This document shows positions 21,901 to 32,037 of a DNA stretch of 41,125 nucleotides, piece by piece (the first letter of the stretch is position 1; each line of letters begins with the position of its first letter). Where the stretch lies: the NCBI GenBank assembly GCA_015680685.1, contig MNCI01014668.1, positions 206,211 through 247,335 of the forward strand. Reading direction: 5' to 3'. Made by a program: the position numbers and the translations under genes. The notes under the pieces are model-generated. The model made no database searches and had not been told where the DNA came from. It saw nothing but the letters and a program-made list of their open reading frames with translations. Source of the DNA: Gnetum montanum (Eukaryota; Streptophyta; Gnetopsida; Gnetales; Gnetaceae).

Positions 21901-24278
21901 TTAAACATCAAGGCACAAAGGTTGCTTACAACATTGAGGAGGTGCTTAAAAAACGAGCATCGAGAAAACACCATACATCAAGCTTGGCCTTGTCACAGGG
22001 TGTGGCATAAGCCTACAACAAGAAGATAATTAACTCACATAGGGTAATAACATCACAATATTTCATTACAATCTCACACACTCGAGGATAAGAATACATT
22101 TAGAGAGCATAATACATGACATTTGGGGTTGCTACCTAGGCCTAAAAGGCTATGGGACAAGTTTCCTGAGCCCATCCTAAGCTAAAAGGTTTAGGCTACC
22201 AGGAGCACACCAGGGTTTCACTATGCTATTCTAAGGAAAACCTATCTCTATCTTTGCATGTACATGAACATCTGTCACACTGCACTCACTACAAAATTGT
22301 CTCTACACGTACATGGACAACCATCACACTGAACCCATTACATTACTTCCATTGAATGAAAATGAATTGGGCCACGAATGCAACAATCAAATAATGAGAC
22401 ACACCAATTGAGTATCCATCACTTGCCACTATGGGAGTTCAAGGCATTGGCCACTCTTGATCCATCAGTATCTAGCATGGCCAGGGATACCATTTTATGC
22501 CATTTGCTAACCCAATATTTGTAGGGTCTAGGATGGATCACCATCCTCTATTAGTGCTCACCCAACACTGAGAGGCAAACAAATCATGATGTACTTGTTG
22601 TTTCATCACAACCAAGGTATTGATAATTCACAACCCAATTTTTGGATTCTGAGACCAAATAACCAATTCATGAAGGCCTCAAGAGCACACATCTTCCCCA
22701 TAGACATAGTGCTCATAGAATCAACTAAGGTCATCACTGGCCACATATTTGTACCTATGCTACTTGCAAGACCAAGAGAATAGCTTAGAAATAGAGAAGT
22801 TAGTAGGAACATGATCAACACAATAGCCTCATATACACCCATCAAGCATGATCATATAATAGAGAAATATCACTCTTGCAACATCATAAAGAGCAAGACC
22901 TTAACAACACACATAGAGATCAATCATGAAAAATATTGATGGATTAATTAGATACACTCACACAAAAGAATTTATCATGAGGCACACCCAAAGAGAACTA
23001 GAACACTCTCAACATTCCAAGATTCACATAAAACAAACATTCCTAGCCATTGATACTGGTTCCCTCTAGGATCAAAATCTCAACACATTCATAAGAGGCA
23101 TGGGAAATAGAGAATCATTATCTCAACTCAAAAATGAGGAGGGAGACCATGGTCTAGCCAACAATAGGTCTCAATAAAGCTCCAATTATTGCTATGATGA
23201 GCAACATTAGGGAGGATGCATTCATAAGAAAGACTCTTATTAAAAGAGGTGAGGCCTCAACAAGAACTAACAATAGGATGACCTACACTAGAAGGTCTCC
23301 AAATCAAAGTGCCCAAAGAAATGTCACCAATCAAAGGAGTGATGTCACAAAACCAAGGGCAACATAACCAGCTCAAATAAGGGAGCACAACTCACAAAAG
23401 GTCTACAACAAGGGTAATCATGCTCAAAGCACAAGAGGTTGTTAAAATAAGGACCAAAAAAATTTAACCTTAGGAAGGCACAAATGGCCTCCAAATGCAT
23501 CCTCAATAATCTCAACAATAAGTCATCATACCACATGGAGCACAAGCCTCATGTTACGAATGATAGACATGATGAAGGTGACACACATATAACATTTGAA
23601 AATGCAACTAAGGGAGACATGTCTACATAACTAGAAAAATATATAATTGTAAACATGAATGTACGAAATCTACTGGCAATGGTCTTAATCCACCCAGAAC
23701 AAGGCTCACCAAGAGAACATGTCTAAAGGCCCTTCATCCTGAGGTATTTAGGAACCAACATGTCCCAATTTGTAATTCCCATACTCATTGTATCTAGGGT
23801 GAGTGAGAGTGCAAGGATACTACATCTTGCACAATTTAATCAATACCATCTCAATACATGTCATCTGAGTGGAAACCGAAGTGGAGACTAGGTCCAATTC
23901 ATCCCAGATGAATCACTAGAAACTAGAGATGAGAACTCCTCAAGCAACAATAATTTATGAGTTACCAATAGAACTCTCCTCTACCATATCAAATAAAACC
24001 AAAATTGGTCCAACCAAAAGTAAGCAAGTGAAGAACAATACCATAACGTAATTGTATACATATTCAAGGAGAATAACATACATTAGTTGCTCACAACGTA
24101 ACATCAGCCCCCTCATGAAGAGCATAAAAATATTACCATAAGGTAACTCTTCAAAGAACACATAAGGATATGATCCTAGATCATCTAGATATCAATCTAA
24201 AAGGACCATTAATAGAACAGCCTCGATGATGTAACGCAACCAAAGGGCACATGCATATCACAACACGATTAGAAAAAT
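18923..24278. other. Interior of element C, no coding recognised
   Basis: The longest frames (19797-20021 plus, 20371-20559 plus, 21421-21672 minus, 23955-24161 minus) resemble no family I know and lack any retroelement motif. Composition is fairly uniform, richer in A and C on the plus strand, with many ATCATGAGAG and AAGAGCACA words. It is probably a noncoding retroelement body. Confidence 0.55.
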
Positions 24279-24290
24279 GCTCTAATACCA
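24279..24290 (-). other. Primer-binding site of element C, tRNA-iMet
   Basis: The minus strand reads TGGTATTAGAGC, eleven of twelve identical to the canonical TGGTATCAGAGC. Two bases separate it from an LTR end ...GTTACA. This is the best-preserved iMet site in the window. Confidence 0.85.
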
Positions 24291-24292
24291 TC

Positions 24293-24869
24293 TGTAACAA
24301 CGTTGCCTTGATGTTGTTCAGCACCCCAAGGAATTCACTAAGATCCAATGGATCTGGGGTAGAAGACTTGAGGAATACACCTCTAACAAGTAAGCAATCC
24401 AAAAGAGGGTGCAAGTAGCAACACAGCTTCTTAATATATATATGGGAATGCACCTCAAGAAGAACGACTAACTTTGAATGAGGACCTTGCAATAAAGTAC
24501 ACAAGAGACCCCATAGATAACATTGGTAGTAGAGAAACGATGCATCTACGAGGGGGCACCTCACTTGCAGACCCCTCACGATTTGGTACAAGGTTTGGCT
24601 TGCCACCACACCAAAACTATCTAGTTTTGGCTACCTACATATTTGCAATCACCATAGAATCAAGGCCATTTAGTTCTTTGAGTGAGTCTAGTATGAAGAG
24701 AACTTAGAGAGAGTTGCAACAGGAGGGTGTCCTACTGCTTTCTTGGTACCACCAAGCTAGGATGGGTTTTCTAACACTTGAGAGCCACACAAGAGTGCCT
24801 CAGAGTGTACCATGATCCCCGAACCATGGGGAGAGCCTAGGAGAACCACTACCCTAAACATCTCTCACA
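24293..24869 (-). repeat. 5' LTR of element C
   Basis: About 575 bp. The plus strand runs from TGTAACAACGTTGCC at 24293 to CATCTCTCACA near 24869. A minus-strand TATA-like run (24433-24444) is present. Frames at 24181-24609 and 24474-24707 cross LTR sequence and are not genes. Confidence 0.7.
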
Positions 24870-25429
24870 TTTTAAGTCACGTTTTTGTTTATATGCTATG
24901 AAGGTTTCAAATTTATCTTTGCCCTTTTATTTATTTTACACATTTCCTATAATTTATCTGGTAAAAATCATTAATAGTAAACTTTTTCTCCATCCAACAT
25001 GTTACACATGCCAAGCCAATCATAATGAGCACAAAAATGCTATAACTAACATGGTAAAAATTAATATTTTAATTGAATCAAGGAAAATATGGTCCCATTG
25101 GGTACCTTTTTATTATTTGATGTTAAAAGGTCAAAATCTATGGCTCAAAGTGAAAAAATAATTAAGATATATACTTTAGCTATAAAGCTGAGTTAGTCTA
25201 TTAAATTTTAGCATGATCTGTCAATTTTGAATTTTTACATATTTTAATTAATCAAATATTTAATAATTTACAAATTTTAACTAAGCATCAAAATAAACCA
25301 TGAATCTACATTAAGTCATTTTTTAAATATTATTCTAAACTAATGCTAAACATTAAAATGCTTTTCTCAACTCAAGAGCCCTCACCAAGACTTCTCTTTT
25401 ATTCTGTGTCCATCATGCACAAGCATGAA
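24870..25429. other. AT-rich spacer, nothing recognised
   Basis: No gene, promoter or repeat that I can support. The plus-strand frame at 24898-25161 has no recognisable domain and is compositionally biased. Confidence 0.5.
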
Positions 25430-25932
25430 ACATTAATAAATTTATTTAGAAAACAAGATAAATACCTAGGAAAATATTCTAGAAGCTTAACTTAGAGTTT
25501 GCATGCTATCTCTATCATTTTATTATGTCTCTCGGCTGTTTCCCAACTTGGAAAGGCCAATTCCAAAAGTTTCCCAATCGTATGGATCATTTCTAGTCTC
25601 CACAGATCATCCTCTATTAATTTGAGTTTTCAAATAAGATGTCTACTATTTTTGGAAGATGTCTCTTCCCTGGATGAGATGTTTCCTCTAGGAAAAAATT
25701 TCTTACTCAAGATGTTTGCATTGTTGGGGAGATGTATTTCCCAAGACATCTTCACTATTGGAAAGACATCTCCTCCAAATCCAAGATGTCTCATGCCAAA
25801 CTTAAGATTTCTGTGAAGACTCCACTCCTGATCAAGATGTCTTTTTGACCTCTAAGATGTTTCCACATAGCTTGAAACCTACAAAACACACACACAGGGA
25901 AGTACAAGAAGATTGGAAGAGGTGTCCCTACA
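25430..25932 (-). repeat. LTR fragment of the element D family
   Basis: It resembles 35680-36199. Shared features are CTTAACTT(A/G)AG, GTTTCCCAA, many AAGATGTCTCC/AAGACATCTT words, GAAACCTACAAAACACA against AAAACTTACACAACATGCA, and the end CCCTACACTAGCTC against TCCTATACTAGCTC. This copy keeps the canonical terminus (CCTACA; TGTAGG on the minus strand), and it lets the right end of D's 3' LTR be placed at 36199. No inner element was seen beside it, so it is a solo or truncated LTR. Confidence 0.65.
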
Positions 25933-28332
25933 CTAGCTCCTTGATCTTAATTTTATTAAACCTTTTATCTTTCACTCTTTCTTGATGGCTAGAAGGTAGA
26001 TTATGCAATCTTATTAAAAAATGATACAATTATTCTTTCATCTCCTTAAGTTCCTTTTAAATATCGTTTACACTTTTAGATTTGGATGTCATGATCAAAT
26101 GACATAAATAATCTTAAATCAACATAATAGAAATACTCATAATTCATTTTATAATTATAAATACTCAACACAATTATCCATAAGGAAATCCACAAAGAAA
26201 TAGAAATACCCACAACCAAGAGTAGAGTACCTAAAACCATTTTTGAATACCCACAAATAGGTAAATAAGATTCTCACATGACCAAGATAAAATTGAATAA
26301 GAATAAGATAATCCAAGTTACTACAAGCTAATGGGTCTAAAAAATAGACAAAGTCATGAATACCCAATTAAATTGGCCTCTTAATTAGACTAAAAGAAGA
26401 ATTTGAAATCCCAAATATGAGCAAAAAACAAATACCCAACTAAATTTCTACTTAAAGAATTAATAATGATAAAAATTCAATCACCCAACTCAAGGATTAA
26501 AGTAAGAAGATTACATTTCCATTGTTGAATTGCTTTAAGAATGAAATGGTATGATACTAATCTAATAAGGACCCCACATCAACATCTCTAAATTTCCTTA
26601 GAAACTTAAGAATAAAGAGCTAAAGTTAATAAGTATAGGTAAGAGAAGAAATGTAAGACTTGTACCTTAGATACCCCTTATCCCTTGGTATGTTTGTGGT
26701 TTGAATCCTTGATATGTTATTTGCTAGTCTATGTCATATGCTTTATTAACCTTTTTCTTTGGTTGATTAAGTTTGTATGGTTTGAGCTAACATGTTTAAT
26801 ATTTAATTTATTTTTTATTTTTAATTTAATTTTTAGTATTTTTAAATATTTATCTATTTTAGAGTTTTTTCTTTTAGTTTTAGCATATATGCACTAATTA
26901 CTTTTGTTGGAGTTTTTGAGTTAGTAGGTATTAGACATTAGATGGATCATTTGAAGATGGGGTATGACTTTGATTTGTAGTATGCTGAATTTATGTTACT
27001 TTGTATTTTTGTAAATTAATATTAATATTTTTTAGTTTTTAATTTGTTTTTAGCTTATGTTTTATAGGATCTTCGAATAGTACCTTGGTTAGCTATGTTT
27101 TAACTTTAGACACTTGTATTAATTTGGGCTTAGATATAGCTATTAGCTAATGCTTAGGGGCATACCTATTAGAACAGGGTATAAGTCCATGTTAGAATAT
27201 TATTTTTATTTAATTTTATAAAATTAAATTTCTTTTTATTTTTAGTTTTCTAATAAAATACCCTTTTTGCCCAACCATGCCATACCCTTGCAAGCATAAA
27301 TACTTGACATCCATTTCATGAGAGACCATTTAATTACTTCACCAACATTAGCAAGATAGAATTAGAGAGGAAGATCATTTTAGTTTGGAGAAGAGTTATA
27401 TGTAGATCTATGTTGTGAACTAGGACCTTGGTAAGGTGTTAGTTTTAGATCTCATATCAAGTTTCGCATAGATTCCATTATTGACCTGTAGTTTTGCCTA
27501 TGGTTTGGAGCTTGTTTGGGAGATCATAGCCACATGAAAATTTCTTGTTGCAACATAGTCATTTCAAGTAGGCTAAATTTGGTACATTGCATTAATTTTT
27601 TGGTTTTTAGTACTTTTATTTCATGTACATGCATTTTGGCTGATCTCTATTTGTTCAGCAATTGTTTGATGGAATGTTTGATATTTAGATTTGATTATAT
27701 TATTCATTTTTTGAGTTCTAGTATTTTTCTAGGACTTATTTTCATGCATGAGAAATTAGAAAAATTTTTGATCTCATTTTATCTTATTTTTATTTCATTG
27801 AATGTTTTAGTCATAGAATTAGGACTTTGAGTTGTAATTCACATTTTGACCCCTAAAACAATGCTAGATGATGATGGCATAAAAGATAAGGTGCTCCACT
27901 TATTGGCATAGACCTTGAGGCATAATTTTCCATCCATCATAACCTTGTTGCAAGGTCACCTTACATGCTGACATCATCCTTTACTTCAACATGAAAAAGC
28001 AAGCAAATTTTGTAAAGTAATCCCTAGTCTTCTAGTAATGAAAGATTAAGAAAATAATGAAAAACATAGTTTCTTAGACTTATTACAAAGTTTGAAAGTA
28101 AGAACTAATTACATTTTGATGATTTTATCACCTTAGAATGACCTTTGAAAGCTTGGATTTATTTTTGTAATTTATTTTTGTATTTTTCAATTAGCCTTTC
28201 TAACCTATATTTTTAGTCTTAGCATTTTTGGTGATATCAAAATCTTTGTTTGATAACATCTTTTTGGATTTTATATCTTTCATTATCTTCACTTAGCAAT
28301 TTGGGCTATCTTCCTATGAGTAAGGGAATATA
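25933..28332. other. AT-rich region without recognisable genes
   Basis: About 2.4 kb of A/T-rich sequence. Frames at 26155-26367, 26685-26897 and 27516-27830 translate to Phe/Leu/Ile-rich strings from T-rich DNA and match no family. A GCATAAATACTTGACATCC phrase near 27293 followed by GA-rich sequence looks like an LTR promoter/leader, but no ends or pairs were found. Confidence 0.5.
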
Positions 28333-28436
28333 TTGTGGAGTGATCCTACTCCAGTAAATTAAAAGTTAAATAATCCAAATGTAATTATATATATATATAA
28401 CTTAGCTTTTAATTTAGTGAAGTAGATCACTCCACA
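28333..28436. repeat. Imperfect palindrome across the element D LTR/host junction
   Basis: Arms 28333-28369 and 28400-28436 pair with only a few mismatches (TTGTGGAGTGATC...AAATTAAAAG on each side). The loop of about 30 bases contains (AT)n. The right arm consists of the first 19 bases of D's 3' LTR (from 28418) plus 18 bases of flank. The left arm is therefore an inverted copy of the junction. Confidence 0.8.
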
Positions 28437-28563
28437 AATAAATTACCTTCAAATACTAAATTTAGATAATATGCAAAGATAAAACTTTATGCTAAAAAAC
28501 TATAAAACTAGCTATATTTAATTAATTGATTAGAAGATTATAACAAGATTCCTAAAACCCACC

Positions 28564-28568
28564 ACAAC
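28564..28568. repeat. Target-site duplication of element B, left copy
   Basis: ACAAC directly before the left LTR TG at 28569. It is identical to the five bases after the right LTR. Confidence 0.85.
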
Positions 28569-29314
28569 TGATGAGTGGTGAGGTACCCCTACACTCAACC
28601 ATACGAATACGAGGGTCTCACGCACAATCCGGTCGAACTCCAAGGACTAAGTGCTTACATGCCTTAATGGAACACTCAAGGTTAATCAATCGTTATCTTC
28701 CCAAACTTGTATTGTCATGGTTGTATGGTTAAGTAAGGTTGAGGTATATGATTTTTATAACTTTTATCTTTTTGGTGTCTTATGCTAATAAGAGNATGTT
28801 AGGACAATTAGAACTTAGTTAATGAATAGTTAATGTAAGTTNACTTGCCATACACATCTTGAACCAGTGCAACGCTACTGGGATTGCCAAATGCTAATCA
28901 TTACTGGGTTACCAAGTGCTGCACGCATGCTTAAAGTGGTCGTACTGAGTGCACTTAACTAAGGGAGTCAAAGGTTGAGACAGAGATTAATTAACTAGAA
29001 AAGCATTAAACATTCAACAATAATTAATTACTAATTAGCTTAATCTATATGCTGCAAGGTTTATCATAAAGTTCATCTTTATTTTTGTACACAAATGTGT
29101 GCTTAAGTACAATTTGCTCTAATAAAGATCCGTTCACTCTATGACTCTTACTATGGGCACACAAAAATTATTCTAACTCTAGAATGGTAAAACTGCAAGA
29201 GTTTGGCTAAGGGTCTAAGTCTAACTCCTCTGGAACAAAGGGCACTGCCTCTTATTTATAGAAGATGAGGTAGGATGTGATATCACAGAGTGGATGCGAT
29301 ATCACGGCTCATCA
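28569..29314 (-). repeat. Left (3') LTR of element B, 746 bp
   Basis: It starts TGATGAGTGGTGAGGTACC and ends CGGCTCATCA. Over the first 122 bases about 110 match the right LTR by eye, mostly differing by transitions. It is shorter than the right LTR, partly because sequence is missing at the two Ns. A minus-strand TATA (CTATAAATAAG) lies near 29252-29263. Confidence 0.9.
28795..28842. other. Two assembly Ns bracketing a backwards 46-bp segment
   Basis: Single Ns at 28795 and 28842. Between them, 28796-28841 is the reverse complement of the right LTR at 34823-34867, identical for 45 bases. In the right LTR about 28 further bases precede it and about 17 follow it; both are absent here. This is most simply a small contig placed in the wrong orientation, or gap filling. 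Confidence 0.9.
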
Positions 29315-31150
29315 TACCCCCATGACTAAATGAAAACTTAGCCTTGAGTTCCTTACAAAATATTGGAAAGGTATGGGATTATTGACTTGAATGACACTAA
29401 TGGTGAATGGGATGATGTGTGAACGGATCATCATTACAGTACATGGCAATATTAGTGTTCATGACCACAAGAGTGAACACTATACACATTTGACATCTAG
29501 CCTTATTTGGCAGCTGAGAGCAGAGAGAGAGAGAAGAAAAGAAAAGAAGAAGTCTATTGTTGCCGACGCCAAGATTGCGCTTTCCATTGGCCATCCATAA
29601 GCACGTCATCAATCCTGTTCCTTGCATAGCTATTCTAGCACCAGTCCATCCTAAGTGTTCCCTCCAAGTCCAATCCATTGTTGTATGATTACCATCTGCA
29701 CACACAACATAGTCTCATATTAGCAAGGATAAATAAATCATAATGCAGTTGATACCTTGCCTCGGTGTAAGGTCCATTGGTTGTTGTGATATGGCTAATA
29801 CAGATTCTGGAGATATAACACTGGTGACTACCCAAGGTGTAGGGGTTAAGAGAAAATTGAAAAAGTTGGACCAAGACCCCCATGACTAAGAGCAATCCTC
29901 TGGTAGCGATAGAATGGAAAAAGACAAGGAATAAGAAAGATGGAGAAAAAAAAAGAAACAACGTCAACGCTAATAAAATGGATGTTAGAAGTGGAAATGA
30001 ACAAATTAAATGTTAATTGCAGAAATTTTTAAGAGAAAGAAGTTAACTGATGCACCAAATAGGAATGCTAGTGGGTCCTCCCCAAAGTAGGCTCATGCTC
30101 GTTATGCCCTGACAAATCCGTAGGCTCTGAAAATGTCATTCGGAAGCAAGAGTTAAGGTCTTAAACACAAGAATTTATCAAAAAGAAAACAATGTATCAA
30201 CCAAAATATATACTACTGATACAACTGGCAATGAGGTGGAAAATGGAGAAAGAATGATGGAAAGAAGAGAATGGAATGGAGTCTCAAGAACAAGGTGGTG
30301 TACAGCCCCTTGTGTATTAATGGTTAATGTGACTTAGTAGATCTCATTCCAAATCCATCCTCAAACAATCCACATCCAGTGACTTTGCATTAAGACATTT
30401 GGCCAATCCATCCACTTGAAGTACAGGAATGCTTCCATCAAAGAGTGACCACCATTCCGAGGAAATGGGAAAGGGAAAAATAGGAAGCGAGAAAGGGCCT
30501 TAGTTAGAGGGAACATGTTTGTTTAGTTCCATAACCAGTGCTTGTAGCCTCGATGATTATTTTTTCTAAGGGATGTGCTTTGAATTCTCACTTTTCTCTC
30601 CCTGATTCTTTTTTTTTATGTGAGAACCACACCATGCAAAGACTTATTATTTTTATTAGCAAGAATGGAGCAATGTCAGAATGGGCAGGAAAAATCCAGA
30701 AGAAAACATCCAAGCACCTAGGAGAATGACCAACAAAAATGCATCAAATCCCCTTAAATTCATACCCTTTTTAGTTCTTGAGTCCTTCCTCAGTTTGATA
30801 AATGCCCAGTCACCAATTCATTAATAGTTTTATTATTAAGAAAGGGACCATACAATTCCAAGCTAGGAGAAATCATAGAAATTTATGAATGCATGGATGA
30901 CATGGACTCATTGCCTGTTATATCAAAAGAACCATACCTTAGTATTAACATTATAACTTAAAGGTAAAAACCAAACATTGACAATCAATAGGATATAGTT
31001 CATACCACCATCAGGAGCACTTATTAGGTGACGAACCTAACAAAATAAACAACCAAAAAAAGAAAGAAAAGAGTATAAACGATGTTGCAAAAAAAAATAA
31101 GAAAAGTTAAAAAAAGTTGTAAAACAAAAATGTGTAAAAAAAAAACTTAA
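29315..31150 (-). other. 3' noncoding region of element B
   Basis: No gene. From about 29950 rightward it is colinear with 9480-10800 of element A, and it ends in the A-rich tract at 31030-31150. The 29391-29705 frames lie in noncoding sequence. The first 600 bases beside the LTR have no clear counterpart in A. Confidence 0.65.
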
Positions 31151-31191
31151 AAAGGAATTGAGGGCCTCAAATGATCAACAGAGGTGGCCCT

Positions 31192-32037
31192 CTATCCCAT
31201 GATTGAGTTGGAAGGTGCCTCTAAGCTTTCGATGTAAGTGCAGGTTATTCCGTTAGTTAATTCCATGCACGTTGGTGAGTTGCTCTCTAGATCAGCTATC
31301 AACCATTGGGTGTCTTCTTGTTGTGTGGTTACTACATACAGGTACTTTTGTATGTTAATGTCCTGTGCACACCGGTTGCATGAAGGCAATGTTGAACATT
31401 TCTGCACACAATCACACCCTGTATCACTGTATGTGATGCATGGAACCTTCTTCTTCTCAATCTTCCCAAAAGTGTTTTCCTTAGATATTTCTAGGGAAAG
31501 ATCATGGATTCCTAGGTGTGCATTTATGGTACTTAGCCATGCCCTTCCCATTATTATTGGGAAGTCCCCTTTATCATTGTTTACTTGTATCACTAGGAAA
31601 TCAGCTAGGTATGACCATCCACACACGGTAGTAATGATGTCCTCCACCTGTCCCAAGGGAACAGTGATGGACTGGTCGGCCAACTCTAGGTGAATATTGC
31701 TCTTCCTTAATGGAGGCAAGTTCCAGGCTTTGTACATCTCTTGTGATATTAAGTTGACTCCGGAACCTGAGTCCAGAAGAGATTAACATGGTTCATTCCT
31801 AGCGACTTGGAGATAGATTAGACGGCTTTCAGAATCAGAGAATTTCCTGGGAAGGTGGCCCACCTTAATCCAGTCAGTAACAGCATGTGTTAACATAACT
31901 GTATGCACTGGGCTTGGTGTTTGATTTGAAGGGAGCTCTAAAGCCTTAATTGATGGGGAAGCATTTAGAGGTTCAACCGCTTGTGGTTGTGAGGGCTTGG
32001 TTGGACTGTTTGTTCTGAAGAAAGGTCTTCTCTTCAT
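31192..32037 (-). pseudogene. Athila-like aspartic protease of element B, DSG intact
   Basis: Retropepsin cleaves the Gag polyprotein during particle maturation. The catalytic motif LLDSGSGVNLIS (DSG codons at 31765-31773) is intact, followed by EMYKAWNLPP, LELADQSITVPLGQVED, LADFLVIQV and the PIIMGRAWLSTINA block. A Cys-rich stretch follows (CDCVQKCSTLPSCNRC, near 31430-31375). The segment 31737-31192 is fully open (181 codons) and closes at a stop after SIMG. A stop just upstream of the DSG (near 31783) and earlier breaks separate it from gag. It is the best-preserved coding piece in the window. Its downstream neighbour is the A-rich tail, not RT. Confidence 0.85.

Larger units (their letters stand above)
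18771..24869 (-). mobile_element. Element C: noncoding large LTR element (LARD-like)
   Basis: About 6.1 kb between direct repeats at about 18776-18922 and 24727-24869. A strong iMet primer-binding site at 24279-24290 sits next to the right LTR, which gives minus-strand orientation. Translating the interior in six frames shows no gag, protease, RT or integrase motif. The interior is AC-rich, with loosely repeated phrases such as CATCATCCATGAAGCACCAGAAG (21250-21340). This fits a large retrotransposon derivative mobilised in trans. The left LTR is truncated. Confidence 0.65.

Noticed and set aside
24181-24609. 142-codon minus-strand ORF
   Set aside because: It runs through the element C LTR and primer-binding site and has no recognisable domain.
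26685-27830. Membrane-protein-like hydrophobic ORFs
   Set aside because: The Phe/Leu/Ile strings come from T-rich DNA. There is no conserved motif and no supporting context.
28333-28436. Independent MITE
   Set aside because: One arm is part of the element D LTR and no target duplication is visible, so a local inverted duplication fits better.
31238-31693. 151-codon plus-strand ORF
   Set aside because: It is a shadow opposite the well-supported protease of element B.
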